64,000 nt of DNA from Achromobacter dolens (lineage in GTDB: Bacteria; Pseudomonadota; Gammaproteobacteria; Burkholderiales; Burkholderiaceae_B), in the NCBI RefSeq assembly GCF_902859745.1, contig NZ_CADIJW010000001.1:372001-436000 (forward strand), written 5' to 3'. Of the stretch, positions 38,174-46,158 are shown in pieces. The translations under genes and the position numbers were made by a program. Under the pieces are notes generated by a model that did not search any database, was not told the origin of the DNA, and was given only the letters and a program-made list of their open reading frames with translations. Every line of letters begins with the position of its first letter. Position 1 is the stretch's first letter.

Positions 38174-38493
38174 GGTGGAGCCTTGTACGGGCCTGAGGCC
38201 CTGTTGTGTATGACTGGCATCGTAAGCCGGCCGGACATGCGCGCCAACGAATTCCCTTTCATATGAATATCCGGGGGGAACTCCCCGGGAACGGCCCGGG
38301 TGTGCGCATGGCCACGCCAGTATTGCCTGTCCACATGACAGATTGATGCCAGGTGGGGCGCGACGCGTCAGGGCGGGTTGCCCGGTGGCGGCGAAGGCTT
38401 GAGCGATATGGCGGGACGGATTCACGCGAATCGCCAATTGCGTGATAGAATGTTCGACTTTCCAGGAAAGCACGACTTTTCTGGCAAAAGTTA
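38174..38493. other. 320-bp gap upstream of tRNA-Leu(GAG)
   Basis: No credible gene is seen. The right end holds GTGATAGAATG near 38440-38450, a plausible -10 element (TAGAAT) for the tRNA that starts about 45 bp later; a clear -35 is not visible. Confidence 0.4.
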
Positions 38494-38578
38494 GCCGACG
38501 TGGTGAAATTGGTAGACACGCTATCTTGAGGGGGTAGTGGCGAAAGCTGTGCGAGTTCGAGTCTCGCCGTCGGCACCA
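38494..38578 (+). tRNA. tRNA-Leu(GAG)
   Basis: An 85-nt class II tRNA with encoded CCA. The acceptor is GCCGACG / CGTCGGC with discriminator A, and the anticodon stem-loop CTATC-TTGAGGG-GGTAG gives GAG. It decodes CUC/CUU leucine codons. Its place downstream of tpiA-secG is common in betaproteobacteria, where nuo genes usually follow; here they do not. Confidence 0.95.
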
Positions 38579-38588
38579 GGAATCAAGA

Positions 38589-38624
38589 AAAGCCCGCTGA
38601 AACGCAAGTTCCAGCGGGCTTTTT
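38589..38624 (+). terminator. Intrinsic terminator after tRNA-Leu
   Basis: A stem AAAGCCCGCTG / CAGCGGGCTTT with an AAACGCAAGTTC loop flows into T-rich repeat sequence. It lies 10 nt after the tRNA CCA. Confidence 0.82.
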
Positions 38625-38673
38625 GCTTTTTGCTTTTTGCTTTTTGCTTTTTGCTTTTTGCTTTTTGCTTTTG
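38618..38673 (+). repeat. Heptanucleotide tandem repeat (GCTTTTT)7
   Basis: Seven perfect copies of GCTTTTT run from 38618 to 38666, with a shorter final GCTTTT copy. The first copy is the terminator stem end plus its U-tract, so the array looks like serial expansion of a terminator tail by slippage. The unit is not a multiple of three, but no gene spans it. Confidence 0.95.
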
Positions 38674-38743
38674 CAGCGCTTGTCGCCGTGCGCGCGGCTT
38701 TGGACGGGACGGTTTCCGTGCCCCTGTCAAACCTTTCATTTAG

Positions 38744-38761
38744 CTGTTATTAACCCGTCAT
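38744..38761 (+). promoter_or_regulatory. Pho-box-like site upstream of phoX
   Basis: The site CTGTTAT-TAAC-CCGTCAT fits the PhoB consensus of two CTGTCAT repeats separated by 4 bp, with one mismatch per repeat. A further CTGTCAA lies 20 bp upstream. It is 76 bp before the phoX start, a suitable distance for PhoB activation. Confidence 0.55.
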
Positions 38762-38836
38762 CTTGGACAGCGATCATGCCGGCAGGCTGGGTCGCGGGTG
38801 AGCCAGTCGATAACAGCGACATTGACAGGAAAACTG

Positions 38837-40936
38837 ATGAGTTCTTCGGACCAGGACGACATCCCGTCCAACCCCTCCAAGGCACCGCATTTCAACGAAG
38901 TGGTACGACGCGCCGTTTCGCGCCGCGGCTTTCTCAAGGCCGGCCTGGGCGCCAGCGCGGTCGGCTTCATGGGCGCGGGCCTGACGGCCTGTGGCGGCGA
39001 TGACGACGATGATTCGTCCAGTGGCAATCCTGGCTCCAACCCGGGCGGCGAGACGCCCGCCAAGCCGGTCGAGCTCAATTTCAAGGCGGTGCCCATCAGC
39101 ACCGCCGATACCGTGGTGGTGCCCGAGGGCTACCAGTTCGCCGTGATCAGCCGCTGGGGCGATCCGCTCTTTGCGGGCGCGCCGGCGTTCAAGGCCGACG
39201 CCAGCAATGGCGGCGACGACCAGGCCCGCCAACTAGGCTACAACCACGACGGCCTGCACTTCTTCCCGATCGACGGCAGCGACAGCGTCAACGGCAGCAG
39301 CGTGGAAGGCCTGATGGTCACCAACCACGAATACACCACGCCGGAATACTTCTATCCCGTCGGCGTGCAGCCCGGCAACGCGCAGTGGAACCTGGACTGG
39401 GTGCGCAAGTCGCAGCACGCGCATGGCGTGTCGGTGCGTCACTTGCGGCTGGCCAATGGCAAGTGGGAAGCGGTGCTGGATTCGCCGTTCAACCGCAGCG
39501 TCAATGCCAACGTCGCCATGCAACTGGTGGGCCCGGCCGCGGGCAACCGCCTGGTGCGCACTAATGCCGATCCGACGGGCACGCGCTGCTTCGGCACCTT
39601 CGGCAATTGTGGCAACGGCTACACGCTGTGGAACACCTACCTGACGTGCGAAGAGAACTTCACCGACTACTTCGGTGTCGGCACGGCGGATCCGGCCACG
39701 GTGAACTACCCCGACGCCGAATACCGGGCGCACATGGAGCGCTACAAGGGTTCGGGCAAGACCTCCAGCAGCTCTTACCGCTGGGACCACTACGACAACC
39801 GCTTCAACTGGGCGATGGAGCCCAACGAATACAACCGTTGCGGCTGGGTGGTGGAGATCGATCCGTTCGATCCGAATTCCACGCCCAAGAAGCTGACCGC
39901 GCTGGGCCGCTTCAAGCACGAGAATGCGGCGATGACGCTGGCCGACGACAAGCGCGTGGTCGTCTACATGGGCGACGACCAGGTCAGCGAGTACATCTAC
40001 AAGTTCGTGTCCGACGGCAAGTACGACCCGGCCCGCCCGGCGTTGAACCGTCTGTTGCTGGACAAGGGCACGCTGTACGTCGCGCGCTTCCTGGACGGCG
40101 CGGCGCAGGGCGACGCCATGGGCGTGGGCGAATGGATTCCTCTGAAGCTCGACACCCCGGCGCAGGCCGGCGGCACGCTGGGCGCGCTGTTCAACCAGGA
40201 CATGGGCGAACTGCTGGTCAAGACGCGCCAGGCCGCCGACGCCGTGGGCGCGACGCCGATGGACCGGCCCGAGTGGATCACCACCCATCCGACCACCCGC
40301 GAAGCCTACGTCACGCTGACCAACAACAGCTCGCGCGGCAGCGGCAGCGCGCGCTATCCGGGCGGCCCCAACCACCCGGGCGCCAATGACGCCAACCCCC
40401 GCACCGGCAACCAGTACGGCCAGATCGTGCGCTGGCGCGAGAAGAACGGCGACCCGGCGTCGCTGACCTTCGAGTGGGACATCTTCGTGCTGGCCGGCAA
40501 CCCGACGCTGTATCCGCGCACCGATCTGCGCAGCGGCTCGGCCAACGTCACGGCCGACAACACCTTCAACAGCCCCGATGGCCTGGCTTTCGACAAGCGC
40601 GGCCTGCTGTGGATCGAGACGGACGGCAACTACTCCAACACCGGCGCCTACGCCGGCCAGGGCAACAACCAGATGCTGGTGGCCAACCCGGCCACCAAGG
40701 AGATCCGCCGCTTCATGACGGGCCCGGTCGGTTGTGAAGTGACCGGCCTGACCTGGACGCCCGACCAGAAGTACCTGTTCATCAACATCCAGCACCCGGG
40801 CGAAGGCCCGAGTGTGACGGATGCGCAGAACAATCCGCTGATGGCGTCCAAGTGGCCCGATGACGCCAGCGCCAGCCGGCCGCGCCCGGCCACGGTGGTG
40901 ATCTGGAAGCAGGACGGCACCGCTGTCGGCACCTGA
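38837..40936 (+). CDS. phoX: PhoX-type alkaline phosphatase (DUF839), Tat-exported
   Basis: This 699-residue protein has a twin-arginine signal (SRRGFLKAG, Arg29-Arg30) ending near GLTACGGDDDDD, where a possible lipobox and an acidic/Ser/Gly linker occur. The body is a DUF839/PhoX beta-propeller; DGLHFFPIDG, TNHEYTT, LTCEENFTDYFG and MEPNEYNRCGWVVEIDP are typical. PhoX enzymes are calcium/iron-dependent periplasmic phosphatases used under phosphate limitation, which fits the Pho-box-like site upstream. The ATG at 38837 follows ACAGGAAAAC; an upstream in-frame GTG would add 13 residues without a ribosome site. Confidence 0.88.
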   Translation: MSSSDQDDIPSNPSKAPHFNEVVRRAVSRRGFLKAGLGASAVGFMGAGLTACGGDDDDDSSSGNPGSNPGGETPAKPVELNFKAVPISTADTVVVPEGYQFAVISRWGDPLFAGAPAFKADASNGGDDQARQLGYNHDGLHFFPIDGSDSVNGSSVEGLMVTNHEYTTPEYFYPVGVQPGNAQWNLDWVRKSQHAHGVSVRHLRLANGKWEAVLDSPFNRSVNANVAMQLVGPAAGNRLVRTNADPTGTRCFGTFGNCGNGYTLWNTYLTCEENFTDYFGVGTADPATVNYPDAEYRAHMERYKGSGKTSSSSYRWDHYDNRFNWAMEPNEYNRCGWVVEIDPFDPNSTPKKLTALGRFKHENAAMTLADDKRVVVYMGDDQVSEYIYKFVSDGKYDPARPALNRLLLDKGTLYVARFLDGAAQGDAMGVGEWIPLKLDTPAQAGGTLGALFNQDMGELLVKTRQAADAVGATPMDRPEWITTHPTTREAYVTLTNNSSRGSGSARYPGGPNHPGANDANPRTGNQYGQIVRWREKNGDPASLTFEWDIFVLAGNPTLYPRTDLRSGSANVTADNTFNSPDGLAFDKRGLLWIETDGNYSNTGAYAGQGNNQMLVANPATKEIRRFMTGPVGCEVTGLTWTPDQKYLFINIQHPGEGPSVTDAQNNPLMASKWPDDASASRPRPATVVIWKQDGTAVGT

Positions 40937-40995
40937 GGCCGCGAGCGCGTCCGCGGGGCTGTCCCGTGGCCGTCGGCATGCCTGATGACGTATCG

Positions 40996-41022
40996 GCCGG
41001 CGCCTTGTGCGCCGGCTTTTTC
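40996..41022 (+). terminator. Intrinsic terminator after phoX
   Basis: A stem GCCGGCGC / GCGCCGGC with a CTTGT loop and T5 run lies 60 bp after the phoX stop. Confidence 0.85.
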
Positions 41023-41080
41023 TTGCGCGGGCGTCGTGCGCGCCTATGGGGCGCGGACGGTGCGCGGGCGCGGAACGCCG

Positions 41081-41386
41081 CTATCGCAGGTGGTGGCCGA
41101 AGACGATGGCCGCCACCACGAAGGTGATGGCGCCCGCCGCCGCCAGCCAGTTGGCTCGCCTGGCCGCCAGGGCGTCGCGCCGCGCCATGCCGATCAGCGC
41201 CGCGACCAGGGACCACAGCGCCGTGAACCCCAGCAGGGTCAGCGTGTAGACGAAGTTCGACAGATCGTACCCGCCGCCTCCGATGGAGGGATGGCCGGCG
41301 CTTCTCGGCCAGAGCAGGGCGACATGCCAGCCCACGATCACGACGAACACGGCAAGCCAGATCTGGAATCGTCGGTCTTTCAGCAT
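41081..41386 (-). CDS. Small membrane protein, three predicted helices
   Basis: This 101-residue protein has hydrophobic segments at about residues 10-27, 45-65 and 80-97 (IWLAVFVVIVGWHVALLW, VYTLTLLGFTALWSLVAALI, WLAAAGAITFVVAAIVFG) with a basic N terminus (MLKDRRFQ) and loop. Composition and length support a real inner-membrane protein. No family is recognised. It converges with phoX and is separated from the chemoreceptor gene by an AT-rich region. Confidence 0.6.
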   Translation of the reverse strand: MLKDRRFQIWLAVFVVIVGWHVALLWPRSAGHPSIGGGGYDLSNFVYTLTLLGFTALWSLVAALIGMARRDALAARRANWLAAAGAITFVVAAIVFGHHLR

Positions 41387-41534
41387 CGATGGGATCTCCG
41401 GGTTGGCAGGCGCCTAGTCTGACACCGATGCGCCAGCGCCGAAACCCGCCGGCGTGCGGGCACCGGGCGCCACCGCCACCACCTTGCATGCGAGCCGCAG
41501 GTCCCTGCGGGCGGCGTTCACGCCATGGACAAGG

Positions 41535-41605
41535 GTGTTTATTTGCAATAATAGTTATATATAATTAATTATTAATGACTAATAGTTTTTATAAATCAAT
41601 CAAAT
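41535..41605 (+). promoter_or_regulatory. AT-rich promoter region of chemoreceptor gene
   Basis: This roughly 70-bp stretch is almost entirely A/T (AGTTATATATAATTAATTAT and neighbours), far from the base composition around it. It contains several possible -10 elements ahead of the chemoreceptor start. Such islands often bind H-NS-like proteins; no specific regulator site is assigned. Confidence 0.5.
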
Positions 41606-41643
41606 AGGCATTTCCGGTCCCGCCGGCTGCCGCAGGAGCTTTC

Positions 41644-43287
41644 ATGCAGGACTCCCATTCCCCCTCACGCACCCTGCGCAGCACGGGCGGCCTGATCATG
41701 CTCGGATTCACCGTGGTTCTCTGCCTGATGGTGTTGCTGACCGTGGTCGGCATCACCCAGGTGAACCGGATGAATGGCGCGCTGACCGCCATCAACGACG
41801 TCCATGGCGTCAAGCAGCGCTACGCCATTACCTTCCGCGGCAGCGTCCATGACCGTTCGATCGCGCTGCGCGATGCGGTGTTGGCCAATCCCGCCGAGCT
41901 GCATGCATTGGTGGCCGACATCGAGCGCCTGAAGCGCCAATATGACGAGGCGGCCGTGCCGATGGATGCCCTGTTCGTGCAGGGCGCCGATGTGTCAGAC
42001 CAGGAACGCGAGACCCTGGCCGGCATCAAGGACGTCGAGACGCGCACGCTGCCCGTGGTGCAGCGCCTGCTGACGGCGCTGGAGCGGGGCGATACCGCCC
42101 AGGCGCGGCCCTTGCTGGACCAGGCGCGGCCGCTGTTCGTGCAGTGGCTTGCGGCCATCAACCGCATGATCGACCTGGAAGAGCGCCTGATGAAGGATCA
42201 GAGCGACATGGCGCGCCGCGTGGGGATCGACTTCCAGCAACTGATGCTGGCCCTGACCGGCGCCGCCATCCTGCTGGGCGCGGGCCTGGCCTGGCTGATC
42301 GCCCGCCGCATCACCCGCGCTTTGGGCGCGGAACCGGCCGCGCTCAAGCGCATCGCGCAGTCCGTCAGCGCCGGCGACCTGGCCAGCCCGATCGCGGTCA
42401 AACCGGGTGACGAGAGCAGCATCCTGGCGACGCTGGCGGGCATGCAGCGCAACCTGGCCTCGGTGGTCGGCGGCGTGCGCCAGCATGCCGACGCGGTGTC
42501 GGTGGTGAGCGTACAACTTGCCGAGGGCAATGCCGACCTGTCGACCCGCACCAGCGACGAGGCCCGCGCCCTGCGCCAGACCGCAGACTCGATGGAAGAG
42601 CTGACCGGCGCGGTCAAGCGCAATGCGCACGACGCGCAGGAAGCCGGCGTCATGGCGGGGCAGGCCATGGATGCCGCGCGGCAAGGCAGCCAGACCATGC
42701 ATGCCGTCGTCGACACGATGGAGCATCTTTCCAGGGCATCGGCGCAGATTTCCGAGATCACGTCGGTGATCGAGGGCATCGCGTTCCAGACCAACATCCT
42801 GGCGTTGAACGCCGCGGTCGAGGCCGCGCGCGCGGGCGAGCAGGGCAAGGGCTTTGCCGTGGTCGCCAGCGAAGTGCGCTCGCTGGCGCAGCGCTCGGCC
42901 ACCGCGGCCAAGGAAATCAACACGCTGATCAGCCAGTCGGCCGAAACCGTGCGCCAGGGCGTCGAGCGAGTCGGCGCCGCCGGGGAAACCATGGATCTGA
43001 TCCTGGACTCGATCACCCAGACCACTGCGACCATGCACGGCATCGTGCAGGCCTCGGTCGAGCAGACCGGCCGCATCGAGCACGTGGCGCGGGTGATCGC
43101 GCAGTTGGATGAGGACACGCAAAAGAATGCGCAGCGCGTCGAGGAAGCCTCCGCCGGCGCCGAAGCGTTGCGCGAGCAGGCCGCCGACCTGCGGCAGGCG
43201 GTCTCGGCGTTCCGCGTGGGGGGAGCGAGCGCCACGGCCGGTGCCCGTATCGCGTCAGCGGGCAACGGACGGCTATTGCCGGTGTGA
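41644..43287 (+). CDS. Methyl-accepting chemotaxis protein
   Basis: This 547-residue chemoreceptor has a first membrane helix (about 15-40), a periplasmic four-helix-bundle sensor (about 40-195), a second helix ([20 protein letters not shown]), a HAMP region and a long cytoplasmic signalling coiled coil. The hairpin tip reads [20 protein letters not shown], the near-invariant CheA/CheW contact. The C terminus lacks the NWETF-type pentapeptide that tethers CheR/CheB. No che genes are adjacent, so it is an orphan receptor. The ligand is unknown. Confidence 0.93.
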   Translation: MQDSHSPSRTLRSTGGLIMLGFTVVLCLMVLLTVVGITQVNRMNGALTAINDVHGVKQRYAITFRGSVHDRSIALRDAVLANPAELHALVADIERLKRQYDEAAVPMDALFVQGADVSDQERETLAGIKDVETRTLPVVQRLLTALERGDTAQARPLLDQARPLFVQWLAAINRMIDLEERLMKDQSDMARRVGIDFQQLMLALTGAAILLGAGLAWLIARRITRALGAEPAALKRIAQSVSAGDLASPIAVKPGDESSILATLAGMQRNLASVVGGVRQHADAVSVVSVQLAEGNADLSTRTSDEARALRQTADSMEELTGAVKRNAHDAQEAGVMAGQAMDAARQGSQTMHAVVDTMEHLSRASAQISEITSVIEGIAFQTNILALNAAVEAARAGEQGKGFAVVASEVRSLAQRSATAAKEINTLISQSAETVRQGVERVGAAGETMDLILDSITQTTATMHGIVQASVEQTGRIEHVARVIAQLDEDTQKNAQRVEEASAGAEALREQAADLRQAVSAFRVGGASATAGARIASAGNGRLLPV

Positions 43288-43491
43288 TCGCATCGCCGCC
43301 GCCGGCGGGCGGCCCAGGCGGTCGACGCCAGCGCCATCCTCCCCCTCGAGGGCCATTCGCCACAAAACTGGAACAGTTTGTTCCGGGGAAAAGCGCCTTT
43401 TTGTGGCCCGGAAAGGTGGCCGCTCGCGGCCTCGGCCGTTAGAATTTGCTCACTCCTCACCCTCTATCTACCAGTCGAAAGGCATATCCTC

Positions 43492-44091
43492 ATGAGCAAC
43501 GCATATATCGACGCACTGAAGAAGCGCCGCACGCAGTATTCGCTGGGCCGTAACCTGTCCGCCTCGAAAGAGGAACTGGCGACCCTGATCCAGGAAGCGA
43601 TCAAGCACAGCCCCTCGTCGTTCAATTCGCAGAGCTCGCGCGCCGTGATCCTGTTTGGCGCCGAAAGCGACAAGCTGTGGAACCTGGCCATCGAGGAAGT
43701 GCGCAAGGTCGCTCCGGCCGAAGGCTTCGACAAGACCGAAGCCAAGCTCAAGAGCTTTGCCGCTGGCGTGGGCACCGTGCTGTTCTTCGAAGACCAGGAC
43801 GTGGTGCGTAGCCTGCAAGAGAAATTCGCGCTGTACGCCGACAACTTCCCGGTGTGGTCGGAACAGGCGGGCGGCATGGCCCAGTTGTCGGTCTGGACCG
43901 CGCTGGCCAACGCTGGCGTGGGCGCCAGCCTGCAACACTACAATCCCCTGATCGACGCTGCCGTGGCGCGCGAGTGGAACGTCCCGGCAAGCTGGAAACT
44001 GCGCGCGCAGATGCCGTTCGGCTCGAACGAAAACGGCTTCGGCGAAAAGGGCTTCATGGACGACGCCGAGCGTTTCCGCGTGATCGGCTGA
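43492..44091 (+). CDS. Nitroreductase-family oxidoreductase
   Basis: This 199-residue FMN-dependent reductase is of the HBN1-like nitroreductase branch. It shows the KKRRTQYSLGRNL start, SPSSFNSQSSRAVILFG (flavin-binding) and the C-terminal MPFGSNENGFGEKGFMDD. Relatives are cytoplasmic and respond to oxidative or lipid signals. It is monocistronic, with a terminator following. Confidence 0.88.
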   Translation: MSNAYIDALKKRRTQYSLGRNLSASKEELATLIQEAIKHSPSSFNSQSSRAVILFGAESDKLWNLAIEEVRKVAPAEGFDKTEAKLKSFAAGVGTVLFFEDQDVVRSLQEKFALYADNFPVWSEQAGGMAQLSVWTALANAGVGASLQHYNPLIDAAVAREWNVPASWKLRAQMPFGSNENGFGEKGFMDDAERFRVIG

Positions 44092-44130
44092 TCCGGCGGG
44101 CGCCTGGCGCGCCCGGCTTCGGACCGCAAG

Positions 44131-44167
44131 ACCCGCACATCCCGTTCACGGGGTCTGCGGGTTTTTT
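44131..44167 (+). terminator. Intrinsic terminator after nitroreductase gene
   Basis: A stem ACCCGCA / TGCGGGT with an inner CCCGT/ACGGG hairpin is followed by T6. Confidence 0.75.
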
Positions 44168-44298
44168 CATGCAATGCGTGCGCCCGGCATGGGTCGGGAA
44201 AACCCGCGGGCCCTGCGGACGCGCCAGCGGCCTGGGGCCTGCCGGGGCTGCGGACAGGCATAATCCGAGGTTTTGTCCGTATCCAGAAAGGCCCTGCC

Positions 44299-44913
44299 GT
44301 GACCGACGCCGTACCCATCAGCCAAGCCGACTACGACCTGCCGCTCGAGACGCTGGAGGCCCATCTGCTGGCGCAGCGCCAGCGCGCCGCCGACGTGGTC
44401 AACGCGGCCACGCGCACGTGGACCTGGATCCGCCATGGGTCGTTTCTCGCGTCCATCGTCATCGTCGGCATCGAGAAGCTGACCACCGGCAAGGTGGGCG
44501 CCCATACCGCCGTGTTTGCCAGCGTGATGCTGTTGATGGCGCTGAGCTTCATCGCCGCCGCCAAGACCCGCCGCATCATCAAGGGCCTGGGCAACGGCCA
44601 GCCCACGCCCAAGTGGGTGCTCAAGCGCATGATCCGCAAGACCATCTTCAAGGGCGCCGCCAGCCTGAAGGGATCGGCGCGTTTTTATGCGGACCGCTTC
44701 GTGCTGGATCAGAATGGCAGCCATTTCGAGTCCGCCTACGAGAACGACAAGATCGAATTGATCGCGCTGACGCCGGATTATCTGCAGATCATTCCGGTGC
44801 AGCGCCAGGACGTGCCGGACGAGGTGTATTTCATTCCGCTGGCGCAGGTCAGCCAGCCCGAGGAATTGCTGAAGTTCCTGGGCGGCAAACCGAATTACGT
44901 GGATGCGGCCTGA
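44299..44913 (+). CDS. YcxB-like membrane protein, unknown function
   Basis: This 204-residue protein starts at a GTG behind AGAAAGG. Two hydrophobic helices (about 50-62 and 72-90) follow a soluble N terminus, and the C-terminal half (ADRFVLDQNGSHFESAYEND, then YLQIIPVQRQDVPDEVYFIP) resembles the YcxB C-terminal domain in layout. No function is known for that family. It converges with the secreted protein gene with a 14-bp gap. Confidence 0.6.
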   Translation: MTDAVPISQADYDLPLETLEAHLLAQRQRAADVVNAATRTWTWIRHGSFLASIVIVGIEKLTTGKVGAHTAVFASVMLLMALSFIAAAKTRRIIKGLGNGQPTPKWVLKRMIRKTIFKGAASLKGSARFYADRFVLDQNGSHFESAYENDKIELIALTPDYLQIIPVQRQDVPDEVYFIPLAQVSQPEELLKFLGGKPNYVDAA

Positions 44914-44927
44914 GGGCCGGCGCGGGT

Positions 44928-45860
44928 CTACTCGTAGGCCCGCTTCTGCGTTGACCACTTGAACGTGCGCTTCCACTTGCCGCCCTGCTGGCGCAACTGG
45001 ATGTCGAAGTAGCCACCCGTCTTGCCCGGCAGCAGCACCAGCGCGTTGCTGGCGTCGGATTCGTCGTGTTCGCGCGTGCCGTCCGGGTTCCAGTCGCCGG
45101 CGATGCTCTTGACGAACGACATGGGCTGGGCGAACACCACTTCCAGGGCCGCGCCCTCGATGCGGAACAGGTACAGCGCCTCGAAGTCGGCGCCGCCGCC
45201 AGCGTAGCCTTCGCTCCAGCCGGCGCGCAGGCCGAAGGCGGTGGCGTCGGGGGAGATCCGGTAGGGCGCCAGGTCGAAGCGCTTCCAGCTTTCAGGCGTG
45301 GACAGCATCGGCGCGCCGGCATCCTGCATCGCCAGGTCCATGGGCGGGTCGATGTCGGTGTCGCTCCAGTCCGTCGGCGTCGTCACCGGCGCCTCGGTGC
45401 GGGCCACCAGCCGGGGCGCCGCGCCGGGCGCCGATTCGAATACCCCGACCCACACTTCATTCTTGTCCTGGTCGCGCGACAGGTTGGCGCAATCGCCGCC
45501 GCCGAACTGCTTGAGCCGTTCCGCGCGTTCGGCGCTGGCCGCCAGGCACACCAGCGCGACATAGGATCCGGGGCGCTGCGGCCAGGCCTTGGCGCCGGCC
45601 ACGAGCAGGCGCTTGGGATTCTGGCCAGGCGCGAGCTCCTGCAGCAGGAAGGCGTCGCTGAAGCCCGGCGGCAGTTGCGCGCCCAGGCCGTCGGGCCGGG
45701 GCGCGCCGCTCATCTGGCTGTCGTACATCTTGCGGGCGTCCTGCGTCTTGATGGCGCCTGGCACCTGGTCCAGGGATTGCACCCGGGTGTCGGCGCGCGC
45801 CATCGGGGCGTGCAGGGCAAGGGCCAGCGGGCAGAGCAGCAAAGCGGCGCGGATACGCAT
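44928..45860 (-). CDS. Exported protein, unknown function
   Basis: This 310-residue protein has a clear Sec signal peptide (MRIRAALLLCPLALALHAPM, cleaved near ARADT), so it is probably periplasmic. The mature part contains GDCANLSRDQDKNEVWVGVF and a C-terminal beta-rich part ending TGGYFDIQLRQQGGKWKRTF. No catalytic motif or family is recognised. The ATG at 45860 opens the signal peptide; an open extension upstream carries unrelated sequence. Confidence 0.68.
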   Translation of the reverse strand: MRIRAALLLCPLALALHAPMARADTRVQSLDQVPGAIKTQDARKMYDSQMSGAPRPDGLGAQLPPGFSDAFLLQELAPGQNPKRLLVAGAKAWPQRPGSYVALVCLAASAERAERLKQFGGGDCANLSRDQDKNEVWVGVFESAPGAAPRLVARTEAPVTTPTDWSDTDIDPPMDLAMQDAGAPMLSTPESWKRFDLAPYRISPDATAFGLRAGWSEGYAGGGADFEALYLFRIEGAALEVVFAQPMSFVKSIAGDWNPDGTREHDESDASNALVLLPGKTGGYFDIQLRQQGGKWKRTFKWSTQKRAYE

Positions 45861-45944
45861 CGGCGTGGCCCGGCGGCGAGCCGGGCGGTAGTGGGGTTGC
45901 GCGATTATCGCTGAACGCCGCTGACACGCCGCCGTCGGCGTCAG

Positions 45945-46075
45945 TCTGTTTTCCAGCTCCCCCTTCTTGAAGATCGCGCGGCCCTCGGCGCAGGCGAGGT
46001 AATCCACGAAGGCCTGCGCCCGCGGGTTGGCAGGGAGGGCGTGGCGCGCGAGCAGCGCGGCTTCCTCCTGTTGTG
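45945..46075 (-). pseudogene. Possible remnant of a substrate-binding domain
   Basis: In the minus strand upstream of the exported-protein gene, the frame reads LARHALPANPRAQAFVDYL, then AEGRAIFKKGELEN. That resembles the C-terminal helix of periplasmic binding proteins (ModA-like) or of LysR sensing domains. No start, no body and no ribosome site accompany it. It may be the last piece of a deleted gene, or chance. Confidence 0.28.
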
Positions 46076-46158
46076 AACGTTGGGGGCGGCCGCGAATGTT
46101 CCCTCGATTCGGTCTATAGTCCCTGCCCAATGGCGATGAACCGAGCAGAGAGCGATCG

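Noticed and set aside
38537-38743. A frame encoding a CFLLFAF-type repeated peptide after tRNA-Leu
   Set aside because: It starts inside the tRNA and reads through the terminator and the GCTTTTT array; the hydrophobic repeat is a by-product of the 7-bp unit.
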